Source: Roseobacter sp. SK209-2-6 (lineage in GTDB: Bacteria > Pseudomonadota > Alphaproteobacteria > Rhodobacterales > Rhodobacteraceae). From it: 64,000 bases of DNA. The notes beneath the pieces were generated by a model. It did no database searches, was not told where the DNA came from, and worked only from the letters and a program-made list of their open reading frames with translations. This document shows, in pieces, positions 17,435 through 26,437 of the stretch. The stretch is from the NCBI RefSeq assembly GCF_000169455.1, contig NZ_AAYC01000004.1, positions 62,001-126,000 of the forward strand. The letters run 5' to 3'. Both the position numbers and the translations under genes were made by a program. Every line of letters starts with the position of its first letter. Position 1 is the first letter of the stretch.

Positions 17435-17929
17435 ATGATGAAGCGCGTTTTTCTGATCCTGACAGCAATGGCTCTGACCTTCACTGCAGCCTGCACCACG
17501 ACTTCGGATTCGTCCCAAAACGGCTCCGCTTATCGAATTCGCAACGAAGGCAAGGTGCAACTGCGGATGCTTGATTCTGTGAACGCACTACGCCAGGCTT
17601 CAGGTGCTGTTCAAGTGCAGCTCAACGCGCAGCTGAATGCGGCGGCGGCGACCCACTCCCGCGATATGTCAGTGCAAAACCGCCCATGGCACTTTGGCTC
17701 TGACGGTTCTTCGCCTTTGGACCGGGTTGCGCGGACAGGATATGTCGGCACAGTTCAGGGCGAGAATATCTCTGAAACCTATGAGAATGAGCTTCAGACG
17801 CTAACCGCTTGGATGGAGGAGCCCAGCACCCGGGCCGTTATCCTGGATCCAAAAGCAAACAATATGGGATTTTCTTGGCATCAAGAGCCGAACGGCAAGA
17901 TCTGGTGGACAATGATCATGGCGAATTAG
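17435..17929 (+). CDS. Exported CAP-domain (SCP/PR1) protein, probable lipoprotein
   Basis: 164 residues from the first of two adjacent ATG codons at 17435 (GCGAGAG upstream). The N-terminus MMKRVFLILTAMALTFTAAC looks like a lipoprotein signal, though the residue at -3 is T rather than L. The CAP domain covers about 45-160: LNAAAATHSRDMSVQNRP with the conserved His, HFGSDGSSPLDRVARTGY, QGENISETY and NNMGFSWHQEPNGKIWW. CAP proteins are secreted and bind sterols, lipids or metals; the role here is unknown. It lies between two L,D-transpeptidases, which suggests the cell envelope. Confidence 0.85.
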   Translation: MMKRVFLILTAMALTFTAACTTTSDSSQNGSAYRIRNEGKVQLRMLDSVNALRQASGAVQVQLNAQLNAAAATHSRDMSVQNRPWHFGSDGSSPLDRVARTGYVGTVQGENISETYENELQTLTAWMEEPSTRAVILDPKANNMGFSWHQEPNGKIWWTMIMAN

Positions 17930-17961
17930 CCTAAGCCATTGATTCTATAATATAGGAATCG

Positions 17962-17990
17962 AAAAGGGGCCAAGCGGCCCCTTTTTTTTT
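17962..17990. terminator. Strong bidirectional intrinsic terminator
   Basis: AAAAGGGGCC and GGCCCCTTTT form a ten-pair stem around AAGC, ending in a long T-run. It separates the CAP gene (plus) from the convergent L,D-transpeptidase gene (minus). Confidence 0.92.
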
Positions 17991-18018
17991 GCCCTGCCAG
18001 AATTTCAGGGCTCTTGCC

Positions 18019-18543
18019 TCAGGCGCGAAGTGCGATAGGTGTCCCGTCTCTTACCATCGCATAAATCTCCTCGATCTCGCTGTTTTTGACGGCGATGCAA
18101 CCGGCAGTCCAATCACTCACGCGGGACGCTCGTTTACGGGCTTTGCGCTCGTTTGGCTCACCATGAATGAAAATCTCACCCCCTGGCCGCTTACCTATCG
18201 AACGTGCATAGGCAACATCAGAGGCATTTGGATAAGAAATACCAATAGAGAGATGGTAGGAGCTGTTCGGGTTGCGCCGGTCAATTCGATAGAGACCTTC
18301 AGGCGTTTTGCCGTCGCCTTCGATTTGTTTATGGCCAAGCGGCGCAAAACCAAGGTCCATCTTGTACTCACGCAGGATGCTCTCCCCGTTGAGAAGATAG
18401 ATCTTACGAGCACCTTTGTTGACCACAACAGAGGTCACCTCTGGCCCATTGTAGGTTTTGAACCTGCTCGCGTAATTCGTGCTGCCACAGCCTGCGAGTG
18501 TCAGGCTAGCTGCGACACTTAAACCAAATACCCGTCTGTCCAT
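18019..18543 (-). CDS. L,D-transpeptidase lipoprotein
   Basis: 174 residues from the ATG at 18543 (AGGAAATGGGAC upstream). The signal ends in a classic lipobox, LTLAGC, so the mature protein should be lipid-anchored. The YkuD domain contains VNKGARKIYLLNGESILREY, the His motif IFIHGEPNE and the Cys motif SDWTAGCIAVKNSE. It probably remodels peptidoglycan crosslinks at the outer membrane face of the periplasm. This is the second enzyme of this family within 2 kb. Confidence 0.92.
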   Translation of the reverse strand: MDRRVFGLSVAASLTLAGCGSTNYASRFKTYNGPEVTSVVVNKGARKIYLLNGESILREYKMDLGFAPLGHKQIEGDGKTPEGLYRIDRRNPNSSYHLSIGISYPNASDVAYARSIGKRPGGEIFIHGEPNERKARKRASRVSDWTAGCIAVKNSEIEEIYAMVRDGTPIALRA

Positions 18544-18608
18544 GTCCCATTTCCTGTTCAAATCTGCTCTTTTTGGGCGAAATAGCCCGAATCAAATGGA
18601 ATTCAAAA

Positions 18609-19394
18609 TCACAACTTGCTGTGTTGCTGTTCTTCTCTGTCCAAACGCGCTTCGATGGCCTTTAGGCGAGAGAGAACCTCATCACGATAGGCATCGGTGC
18701 GCTGTCCCTCTTCTTCGGAATGCGCATCCTGCATCGAGTTCACGATCAAACCCACCAATAGGTTCACCACTGCAAAGGTTGTGACCATGATGAAGGGCAC
18801 AAAGAAAGCCCAAGCATAGGGGAATACCTCCATCACCGGGCGGACAATACCCATGGACCAGCTTTCCAGCGTCATGATCTGAAACAGCGAGTACCCCGAT
18901 CGTCCCAGGGTACCGAACCATTCCGGGAAACTGGCGCCAAACAATTTGGTCGCCATAACAGCGCCGATATAGAAAATGATCGCCATCAGCAAAAAGACGG
19001 ACCCCATCCCTGGTAGTGCGGTCACAAAGCCTTCGACCACACGGCGCAGGCGCGGCGCTACCGAGACAACCCGCAAAACCCGCAGGATCCGCAGAGCCCG
19101 CAGCACAGAGAAGCCCTGAGCACCGGGCACAAGGGCGATGCCGACAATCACAAAATCAAAAACACTCCATCCATTCAGGAAAAACCGCAGACGCCGAGCG
19201 ATGAGCTTCATCAGAATTTCGACAATGAAGATGCCCAGGCAAAGCTCATCTATCAGATGGATCAAGCCACCAACCCGTGCCATCACCTGCTCAGATGTTT
19301 CCAGACCCAGGGTCACCGCATTCACCATGATCACAATCATGATGAAACGGGTAAAACGGTTGTCTTGCAGAATTTGTTCGAGACGCGTTGCCAC
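18609..19394 (-). CDS. Bacterial voltage-gated sodium channel (NaChBac/NavAb type)
   Basis: 261 residues from the GTG at 19394, which has AGGAG eight bases upstream; a longer frame to 19487 lacks a site and overlaps the upstream gene. Six membrane segments: S1 (RFIMIVIMVNAVTLGLET), S2 and S3, an S4 sensor with arginines at every third position (RALRILRVLRVVSVAPRLRR), the pore helix and filter TLESWSM, then S6 (FVPFIMVTTFAVVNLLVGL). The filter is identical to that of NavAb, so the channel is predicted to be Na-selective. A charged C-terminal helix (EEEGQRTDAYRDEVLSRLKA) should form the tetramer coiled coil. It may support sodium-driven physiology in a marine cell. Confidence 0.93.
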   Translation of the reverse strand: MATRLEQILQDNRFTRFIMIVIMVNAVTLGLETSEQVMARVGGLIHLIDELCLGIFIVEILMKLIARRLRFFLNGWSVFDFVIVGIALVPGAQGFSVLRALRILRVLRVVSVAPRLRRVVEGFVTALPGMGSVFLLMAIIFYIGAVMATKLFGASFPEWFGTLGRSGYSLFQIMTLESWSMGIVRPVMEVFPYAWAFFVPFIMVTTFAVVNLLVGLIVNSMQDAHSEEEGQRTDAYRDEVLSRLKAIEARLDREEQQHSKL

Positions 19395-19438
19395 GGACCT
19401 TTTCTCCTTGCGAGTTCCTTGTGCCCCCTTTTTGGGGG

Positions 19439-20686
19439 TCAGTCGGCCAGGGTAAAACTGGCCACCAGTTCCGTATGGGCTGACCAACGGAACTGGTCAA
19501 CAACCTGCACCCAATTCAGGCTGTATCCTGCCCCCACCAGGACCTTTGCATCACGGGCAAAGCTGATGGGATTGCAGGAAACATAGGCAACAACGGGCAA
19601 CCGTGCCTTGGCTAGCTGCGCGACCTGAGCTTCGGCACCCGCACGCGGCGGATCAATCACCACGGCCTCGTAATGGGCGCCAAAAGGTTTCATATCCTCG
19701 GGCAATAGCGGATTGCGGAACAGGTCCCGTGTCTCGGCTTTCACCTGTCGCAACTCCTTGCCGCGGCGCCAGCCAGCTTCCAGCGCTGCAATCATCTCCG
19801 CTTCACCTTCAAGGGCATAGACTTCCGCTCGTTCGGCAAGCGGCAATGTAAAGGTTCCGCAGCCAGCAAAGAGATCCAGGATCCGTTTTGCGCCTGTAGT
19901 AATCTCACGCACTGCACCAAGCAGCGCTGCCTCACCATCTGTAGTGGCTTGCAGGAAAGACCCTGGCGGAGGGCAGACCGGAGCATTGCCAAAACGCTGG
20001 ATCGGTGGCTGCTCCATCGCGACCTGCTCATCCTCCCAGGTGAGGCGGGTCACACCGTGTTGGCCTGCAAGCTGTGCCAGTTCCAGCCGGAGGGGGCCAT
20101 CCAATGGTTTGCCCTGACGTACCAAGACATCCAGCCCGCATTCTGACGTGGTCACGGTTACGGACAGAGGAGTTTTTCGGCTGGCACCAGCAATCGCCAG
20201 AGCCTCTGCCAAAGCTATGGCCGAGATGAGAGTGGGGTCCAGAAGCTGACAGTCTGGAATTGGAGTAATGACATCAGAGGCCCGTCCATGAAAACCAGCC
20301 ATTGCACCCTTCTTGGTCCGGCGCACCGCAAATGTCGCACGCCGCCGCGACTGCGCCGGGGAGGTGTGGATCGGCCGAAACTCTGTCTCCAGCCCCTGCG
20401 CAGCCAAAGCGGTTTTCACCACATTCACTTTCCAATCGGCTACAAAGCTCTCGCTGGCATGTTGCAACTGGCATCCACCACAGGATTTGTAGTGACGACA
20501 ACTGGGCTGAACCCGGTGCTCAGAGGGGGTTTCAATCCGGATTTCGCGAAGTTGACTCCCCTCGCGGATACCGCTGATTTCTTCACCCGGCAGGGTACGG
20601 GGCGCAAACAATGGCCCTTCGGCGACTCCATCGCCCTGATGTCCAAGGCGGGTAATCGTAGCTGTGGTTCTGGCTGCGTCTGTCAT
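19439..20686 (-). CDS. Class I 23S rRNA (uracil-5-)-methyltransferase, RlmD/TrmA family
   Basis: 415 residues from the ATG at 20686 (MTDAARTTATITRLGHQGDG); the open frame upstream is unlikely to be coding. A TRAM-like N-terminus, then the 4Fe-4S motif CRHYKSCGGCQLQH, the SAM motif ILDLFAGCGTFTLPLA, AVVIDPPRAGAEAQ and the catalytic VAYVSCNPISFARD (Cys nucleophile) are all present. These enzymes make 5-methyluridine in rRNA or tRNA; which uridine is modified cannot be told from sequence. The sodium channel gene follows with 44 bases between. Confidence 0.9.
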   Translation of the reverse strand: MTDAARTTATITRLGHQGDGVAEGPLFAPRTLPGEEISGIREGSQLREIRIETPSEHRVQPSCRHYKSCGGCQLQHASESFVADWKVNVVKTALAAQGLETEFRPIHTSPAQSRRRATFAVRRTKKGAMAGFHGRASDVITPIPDCQLLDPTLISAIALAEALAIAGASRKTPLSVTVTTSECGLDVLVRQGKPLDGPLRLELAQLAGQHGVTRLTWEDEQVAMEQPPIQRFGNAPVCPPPGSFLQATTDGEAALLGAVREITTGAKRILDLFAGCGTFTLPLAERAEVYALEGEAEMIAALEAGWRRGKELRQVKAETRDLFRNPLLPEDMKPFGAHYEAVVIDPPRAGAEAQVAQLAKARLPVVAYVSCNPISFARDAKVLVGAGYSLNWVQVVDQFRWSAHTELVASFTLAD

Positions 20687-20775
20687 TCGGGCTAGATAGC
20701 GCTTGCATTGCCCGCACAAAAGCACAAACCCGCCACTCGGCGCATTCTGATCAAGATTGTGGTTCGAAGAAGCGC

Positions 20776-22623
20776 TTACTCTGCCGCCGCCGCGCCAGTT
20801 TCATCAGTACAGATAAAGCCACCGGACTGGCGGGCCCAGAATTGGGCATAAAGACCACCAAGCGCCAAAAGCTCGTCATGGCTGCCGCTTTCCGCAATCC
20901 GGCCTTTTTCCATGACAATGATCCGATCCATCTCGCTCAGCGTTGAAAGCCTGTGGGCAATGGCAAGCACCGTCTTACCCACCATCACCCGCTCGAGGGC
21001 GGTTTGGATCAAGGCTTCAACCTCGGAATCCAGCGCAGATGTAGCCTCATCCATGATCAGGATAGGCGCATCCTTAAGAATAGCGCGGGCCAGGGCGATA
21101 CGCTGTCGCTGCCCGCCAGAGAGTTTCACCCCGCGTTCACCCAGGAAGGCATCGTAACCTTTGCGACCTTGGCTATCTTCGAGATCCTTAATAAATTCAT
21201 GGGCCTCGGCCTGTTGCGCTGCCCATATAAGATCCTCTTCACTGGCATCCGGACGACCATAGAGGATATTTTCCCGTGCGGAGCGGTTAAACATCGCTGT
21301 CTCTTGCGTGACCATGCCGATCTGGCTGCGCAAGGAATCCTGCGTCACCCCGGCAATATCCTGCCCATCGATCAGAATGCGCCCGACTTCACCGTCATAG
21401 AGCCGCAGCAAGAGGGACACCAATGTGGATTTGCCAGCCCCCGAGGCACCAACAATTCCTAGCTTTTCTCCGGGGCGGATGGTCAGCGAAAGCTCCTGAA
21501 CTCCACCCACATCGCGGCCATAGGCAAAACCGATGGCATCAAACTCGATTTCTCCGGCAGAAACCTCCAGTGTTTTCGCGGTAGCACTGTCTTCGACACG
21601 ATCTGGGCGGGTCAGGGTCTTCATGCCGTTTTCGATCTCGCCCAGGTTGGAATAGATCGACATCAGGGTGAAACTGACCCAGCCAGTCATCTGCGAAATC
21701 CGGATTGAAACGGCGCCAGCCGCAACGATATCCCCTTCACTGGCCCCACCAGAGCGCCACAACAAGAGAGTTGCGCCAATCAACAAGACCGGCAGAAGCC
21801 CGGCCATGCACATCAGACAAAACCGGAAAGTTGCCGCCAGGCGACCAAAATGCAGTGCTGTATCTCTGAAAGAGACCATCGCTTCCTGGGCGCTTTGCTC
21901 TTCATGGCTGGAATGCGCAAAAAGCTTTACGGTTTTGATATTGGTAATGGTATCCACCACCTGCCCCGACACCAGGGCGCGAGCCCCAGCCCGTTTGCCA
22001 GATCTTTGGCGCACCCGCGGCAGGAACCAGCGGATCAGGGTAAAATACCCCACAAGCCAGAACCCAAAGAGCAAGGTAATCCACAGATTGATCGATCCCA
22101 GTAGCGCCATCGACCCAACTAGCGACGCCAGGGCAAAGGCCACGACATTGATCATCTCAGTGGTAACCGAAGTTACAGCACTGGCCGTCTGCATTTGTTT
22201 TTGGGCAATGCGGCCTGCAAAATCGTCGTCGAAAAATCGTACGGACTGACCCAATGTCCAGCGATTGAGCCTCGAGAGAACCAGCGGGTTCACATTCGGC
22301 TGAACCACAATGGCATTCATCGCCGCGGCTGAGCCAAAAAACACCGGCCTGAGCAACAGAAAGAACCCAAGCGCGCCGAAGATCACCAAGAGGTTCTGAC
22401 TGGTGAAAAAACCATCTGGCCCGCTGGAAATGGCGGTATCAATCACCTCACCCAGAATATAAGCGGTTCCCGCCTCCATCGCGCCTGCAAAGCCAGAGAT
22501 CAGCGCTGCTGCCAGCAAGACCGGCCAAGCGCCAGCCAAGCTCCAACGCAAGAAGGGCCACAGCTGTTGCGGTGGCACTCCTTTTGCAGGTTGGAAGGCG
22601 TTGATCAGATTGCCTATCTTCAT
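20776..22623 (-). CDS. ABC exporter half-transporter, second of a pair
   Basis: 615 residues. A six-helix transmembrane domain (about 25-340) precedes the nucleotide-binding domain: Walker A GASGAGKST, signature LSGGQRQRIALARA, Walker B ILIMDEATSALD and the switch His in AIAHRLSTLSEMD. The layout is that of the MsbA/multidrug family. The ATG overlaps the stop of the upstream ABC gene by four bases, so the two proteins likely form a heterodimer made in equal amounts. Both have a complete Walker B glutamate. The transported substrate (lipid, drug or other) cannot be predicted. Confidence 0.9.
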   Translation of the reverse strand: MKIGNLINAFQPAKGVPPQQLWPFLRWSLAGAWPVLLAAALISGFAGAMEAGTAYILGEVIDTAISSGPDGFFTSQNLLVIFGALGFFLLLRPVFFGSAAAMNAIVVQPNVNPLVLSRLNRWTLGQSVRFFDDDFAGRIAQKQMQTASAVTSVTTEMINVVAFALASLVGSMALLGSINLWITLLFGFWLVGYFTLIRWFLPRVRQRSGKRAGARALVSGQVVDTITNIKTVKLFAHSSHEEQSAQEAMVSFRDTALHFGRLAATFRFCLMCMAGLLPVLLIGATLLLWRSGGASEGDIVAAGAVSIRISQMTGWVSFTLMSIYSNLGEIENGMKTLTRPDRVEDSATAKTLEVSAGEIEFDAIGFAYGRDVGGVQELSLTIRPGEKLGIVGASGAGKSTLVSLLLRLYDGEVGRILIDGQDIAGVTQDSLRSQIGMVTQETAMFNRSARENILYGRPDASEEDLIWAAQQAEAHEFIKDLEDSQGRKGYDAFLGERGVKLSGGQRQRIALARAILKDAPILIMDEATSALDSEVEALIQTALERVMVGKTVLAIAHRLSTLSEMDRIIVMEKGRIAESGSHDELLALGGLYAQFWARQSGGFICTDETGAAAAE

Positions 22624-24458
22624 TCGGCTACCTCAGCATTCAAGAACCCACCGGACTGCCGCGCCCAAAACTGCGCATAGAGCCCTTCAGCGCGCAACAG
22701 ATCTTCGTGTCGACCTTCTTCCACGATCCGTCCCTGGTCCAGTACCAGGATGCGGTCCATCTGTGCGATGGTGGACAGCCGATGTGCAATCGCAATCACC
22801 GTCTTGCCCTCCATCATGCCATATAGGGTCTCTTGGATGGCGGCCTCAACCTCCGAATCCAGCGCCGATGTGGCTTCATCCAACAGCAGGATCGGCGCAT
22901 CTTTCAGGATAACCCGCGCGAGCGTGATGCGTTGTCGTTGTCCACCCGAGAGTTTTACCCCGCGTTCGCCCACATGGGCGTCATAGCCGCGCCGCCCCTG
23001 CGGGTCTTCCAGGTCTAGGACAAAATCATGCGCCTCGGCCTGTTTGGCCGCTGCGACAATCTCTGACTCGCTTGCATCAGGTCGCCCATAAAGCAGGTTC
23101 TCCCGCACCGAACGGTGCAAGAGCGCGCTGTCCTGCTGCACCATGCCGATCTGACGACGCAAGGAATCCTGCGTCACCGCGCAGATATCCTGACCGTCGA
23201 TCAGAATTTGCCCAGAATCCGGATCGTAAAAGCGCAACAGCAATTTCACCAAGGTTGACTTACCCGCGCCTGAACGACCGATCAGGCCGACTTTCTCACC
23301 AGGTTGGATCGTCAGCGTCATCCGGTCCAGCCCGCCGCTTTCACGGCCATAATGGTGGCTGAGGTCACAGAGAGAGATCTCCCCCTGGCGCAGCTCCAGT
23401 GGCGCCGCATCCGCTGCATCTGCCAGATCAATGGGTTGAGCGATGGTCTCCATACCCTCGGCCACAACCCCCAGCTGGCGAAAGAAAGACGTCAGCGCCC
23501 ACATGATCCAGCCGGTCATTGCATTCAGCCGCAGGGTGAGGGCCGTCGCAGCCGCGACGACGCCGGCAGATGCGGCCCCCTGCATCCACAGATACATAGC
23601 CCAGCCAACAACGCCGACGATCAGCAGACCATTCAGCACCACCAGTACCCCATCCATGACGGTAAAGATCCGCATTTCGACCTGAAAGGTCTCACGCGTC
23701 TTTTCGATGGCTTCCTTCGCATAGCTCAGCTCGCGGCTATCATGGGCGAACATCTTGACCGAGTGGATGTTGGAATAGCTATCAACCACCCGCCCCGTCA
23801 CGGTGGAGCGCGCATCCGAAGCGGCCTGACTGGCTGGCCCCACCCGCTCAACCGTCCAGCGAACCAGGAAGCCATAGAGCACGAACCAGGCCAAAAGAGG
23901 CAGGAGTAGCCGAGGATCCGAAGCCATCAAGAGGATGGCCGCACCTACGAGATAGGCCAGGGAAAAAGTGATGGCATCGAACACCTGAAACACAACTTCT
24001 CCCGCTGCGGGTGGCGTCTGCATGATCCGGTTGGCGATCCGGCCGGCAAAATCATTCTCAAACCACGAGACCGACTGGCGCAGCACGTGTTTATGTGACC
24101 GCCAGCGGATCAAGGTGCCGAAATTTGGCAGAATGGCATTGTTCAAAAGCAGCACATCCAAGAGTTGCAGAACAGGCCTGAGCAAAAGCACAAAGCCCGC
24201 AACCAAAAGGAATTCTGTTCCATGATCCTGCCAGACCTGAGTCGGCTCACCAGACAGGAGATCAACCACCCGGCCCATATAGTAGATGAGGCCGATTTCC
24301 ACAGCCGCCACGATCACGGACATCAGAGCAGTCAGGACAAAAATCTTCTCAAAGGGCTTTGAATAGGCTCTCAAAAAGGGCCAAAGCCGCGACGGAGGGT
24401 GGTTGCTCTCCGGGTAGTCGCAATAGGGGTCTACGAGATTTTCAAAGAAGCGAAACAT
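22620..24458 (-). CDS. ABC exporter half-transporter, first of a pair
   Basis: 612 residues from the ATG at 24458 (MFRFFENLVDPYCDYPE), with GGAG nine bases upstream. The transmembrane domain covers about 30-350 and the nucleotide-binding domain follows: Walker A GRSGAGKST, signature LSGGQRQRITLARV, Walker B ILLLDEATSALD, and AIAHRLSTIAQMD. It is a clear paralogue of the downstream gene, with which it overlaps by four bases. A structured leader with a tiny open frame precedes it. Confidence 0.9.
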   Translation of the reverse strand: MFRFFENLVDPYCDYPESNHPPSRLWPFLRAYSKPFEKIFVLTALMSVIVAAVEIGLIYYMGRVVDLLSGEPTQVWQDHGTEFLLVAGFVLLLRPVLQLLDVLLLNNAILPNFGTLIRWRSHKHVLRQSVSWFENDFAGRIANRIMQTPPAAGEVVFQVFDAITFSLAYLVGAAILLMASDPRLLLPLLAWFVLYGFLVRWTVERVGPASQAASDARSTVTGRVVDSYSNIHSVKMFAHDSRELSYAKEAIEKTRETFQVEMRIFTVMDGVLVVLNGLLIVGVVGWAMYLWMQGAASAGVVAAATALTLRLNAMTGWIMWALTSFFRQLGVVAEGMETIAQPIDLADAADAAPLELRQGEISLCDLSHHYGRESGGLDRMTLTIQPGEKVGLIGRSGAGKSTLVKLLLRFYDPDSGQILIDGQDICAVTQDSLRRQIGMVQQDSALLHRSVRENLLYGRPDASESEIVAAAKQAEAHDFVLDLEDPQGRRGYDAHVGERGVKLSGGQRQRITLARVILKDAPILLLDEATSALDSEVEAAIQETLYGMMEGKTVIAIAHRLSTIAQMDRILVLDQGRIVEEGRHEDLLRAEGLYAQFWARQSGGFLNAEVAE

Positions 24459-24518
24459 GCTTGGTGTGCTCCGATGGTTTGAGCAAATAGGGAATGCAAT
24501 AATGCTGACAAAGGGCAA

Positions 24519-24553
24519 AGCCACAGCCCCCCGTCACTACGGGTGATATGGCT
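24519..24553 (-). promoter_or_regulatory. Stem-loop in the ABC operon leader
   Basis: On the minus strand AGCCA pairs with TGGCT (24549-24553 with 24519-24523), enclosing CCCGT-AGTG-ACGGG (24539-24543 with 24530-24534). It starts one base after the stop of an eight-residue open frame. It resembles a leader-peptide/stem-loop arrangement, but no alternative pairing or terminator T-run was found. Confidence 0.4.
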
Positions 24554-24580
24554 TCAGATGAACCAGATCCCGTAATACAT
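24554..24580 (-). CDS. Candidate leader peptide MYYGIWFI
   Basis: ATG at 24580 to TGA at 24554 encodes eight residues, MYYGIWFI. GGGAGG lies seven bases before the ATG, a stronger site than those of most genes here. It is 95 bases upstream of the ABC start and directly before a stem-loop. Aromatic residues dominate. Translation is plausible but unproven. Confidence 0.4.
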   Translation of the reverse strand: MYYGIWFI

Positions 24581-24689
24581 TCGCATTCCTCCCGGCATGA
24601 TTGATCAGTTGAGCCGAGACTAGCCACATTATTTGCGGCTTGTCACCCCCTTGCGGACAGAAAAGTATCAGGGTGAAACTAACGCGGCG

Positions 24690-25844
24690 CTATTTCAACG
24701 AGTTGAGCAACTCATCCCGGCCCAGCGCAAAACCAGAGGCGATCCAACCCGTTTCCAGCTGCTTCAATGCCTTGCCCAGCGCGGCACCGGACAGACCTGG
24801 CATCAGGTCCTGGGCGGTAACCGGCAATTTCGCCGCAGCGCCCTGCTGCAGTTTGCGTTCCAGATCTGGCTCAACCGGCTGCTCCAACAGGGTGGCGCGC
24901 AGCAGCATTGCGCCATGGGCAAAGTTCCGTCCCATGCGGTAGGAGAGCTCTGCCGCACCAGCAGTGCCAATGGCAGCTTGGCGCAAATGTTCATGCAGAC
25001 GGGTTTGGCTTTTGCTGAGCCGCAGATGCGCCTGCAGCTCCACCCCTCCCAGAGCCGCGAGTCGCCGGATGGGATCCGGGGCGATGCTGCCCTCCAGATG
25101 CACCAGCGGCGCCAGTGCCCGATCATCAGCGCCCGGCAGGATCTGCCCCAGCAACCCGGTCTGGCGCATGATGGCTAGCGCAGGCGCTGGGTCCTCTGCT
25201 GCCAAGAGCTTCAGCAGCTCGCTGGTGATGCGTTCTTTCGAGAGTTTTGCCAGCCCCTCCAGATTTTCCGCGATCGCGGCCAGGGCCTCCGGGTCAAACC
25301 CGGCATCGTGATTGCCGTACCAGGCATGAAAGCGGAAATAGCGCAGGGTGCGCAGGTGATCTTCGCGGATCCGCGCACCCGCATCCCCGATAAAGCGCAC
25401 TCGGCGATGCTCTAGGTCGGGCAGGCCCTTCAACGGGTCCACCAGTGCCCCGTCAGGCCGGGCATAAAGCGCATTCATAGTGAAATCGCGGCGGGCGGCG
25501 TCCTCGGCAATATCCTTGGAGAAGGCCACTACGGCACGGCGGCCGTCGGTTGCCACATCACGACGGAAGGTTGTCACCTCATGGGGGATATGTCCCTCGA
25601 CCAGAGTGACGGTGCCATGGTCGATACCGGTGGGGATGGCTTTGATCCCGGCGGCGCGGGCCAGTTCCAGCACCTCTTCCGGGGTGGCATCGGTGGCGAT
25701 GTCGATGTCCGAAACAGGGACCCCCATCAAGGCATTGCGCACGCAGCCGCCAACAAAATAGGCTGCAGCGCCCTTTGCTGTCAGCGCCGCACAGACCCTC
25801 TGCGTGGCCGGGTGCTGTAGCCAGGGCTGGCCCGCCAGCCTCAT
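24690..25844 (-). CDS. cca: CCA tRNA nucleotidyltransferase / poly(A) polymerase family
   Basis: 384 residues. The head domain has the nucleotidyltransferase motif AYFVGGCVRNALMG with the metal-binding DIDIAT, then the RRDFTMNALYA motif and DHLRTLRYFRFHAWYG (flexible loop and template helix). The long helical body is typical of class II enzymes. It adds CCA to tRNA 3' ends. Its ATG overlaps the stop of the Nudix gene (ATGA), so it belongs to the hslO-nudix-cca operon. Confidence 0.93.
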   Translation of the reverse strand: MRLAGQPWLQHPATQRVCAALTAKGAAAYFVGGCVRNALMGVPVSDIDIATDATPEEVLELARAAGIKAIPTGIDHGTVTLVEGHIPHEVTTFRRDVATDGRRAVVAFSKDIAEDAARRDFTMNALYARPDGALVDPLKGLPDLEHRRVRFIGDAGARIREDHLRTLRYFRFHAWYGNHDAGFDPEALAAIAENLEGLAKLSKERITSELLKLLAAEDPAPALAIMRQTGLLGQILPGADDRALAPLVHLEGSIAPDPIRRLAALGGVELQAHLRLSKSQTRLHEHLRQAAIGTAGAAELSYRMGRNFAHGAMLLRATLLEQPVEPDLERKLQQGAAAKLPVTAQDLMPGLSGAALGKALKQLETGWIASGFALGRDELLNSLK

Positions 25845-26437
25845 TCGGACATTGCAGCGACCAGTCCGCGCAGCATGCGCGCCGTTGCCCCCCAGATGTA
25901 ATAGGGCCCATAAGGAACCGTGTAATAGTGCCGCCGCGCGCCCTGCCAGCGGCGGGATTCCACGATGAAGTTACCTGGATCCAGCAGATGCTGCAGCGGC
26001 ACCGAAAAGACCTCTGCCACCTCGCCCGCTTCCGGCACCGGCTCAAAACGCTCATGCAGCAGCGCCACCACTGGTGTCACCTGAAAGCTGGTCACGGTTT
26101 CATGGCAGGGTAGATGACCGATAACTTCGGGCAGGTGCATCGGCAGGCCGATTTCCTCTTGCGCCTCGCGCAGGGCGGCCTCGGTCACATCCCGATCGCT
26201 TTCTTCCTGCTTGCCGCCGGGAAAGGCGATCTGACCCGGGTGATGCTTTAGCCGGGAAGAGCGTTTGGTCAGGATCAGCCGGGGCTCATCCTCTGTCAGA
26301 GAGATAGCCGCCAGCACGCCGGCGGGCCGCAGTCGGCGGCCTTCAGGCAGGACGGTGCCGGGGTTGAGGTCAAAATCAGATGACCCCTCCCCGGCACGGG
26401 CCAGCGCCCGCTGCAATCTCTGCCGCAGATCACTCAC
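25841..26437 (-). CDS. Nudix hydrolase, CoA pyrophosphatase-like
   Basis: 198 residues from a GTG at 26437 that lies in GTGAGTGA, overlapping the hslO stop by eight bases; the open frame extends further upstream but inside hslO. The Nudix box is complete: GGKQEESDRDVTEAALREAQ followed by EEIGL, and the ILTKRSSRLKHHPGQIAFPG segment just before it is the signature of the CoA pyrophosphatase (NudL/YeaB) group. It would cleave coenzyme A or related nucleoside diphosphate compounds. Coupled to cca downstream. Confidence 0.88.
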   Translation of the reverse strand: MSDLRQRLQRALARAGEGSSDFDLNPGTVLPEGRRLRPAGVLAAISLTEDEPRLILTKRSSRLKHHPGQIAFPGGKQEESDRDVTEAALREAQEEIGLPMHLPEVIGHLPCHETVTSFQVTPVVALLHERFEPVPEAGEVAEVFSVPLQHLLDPGNFIVESRRWQGARRHYYTVPYGPYYIWGATARMLRGLVAAMSE

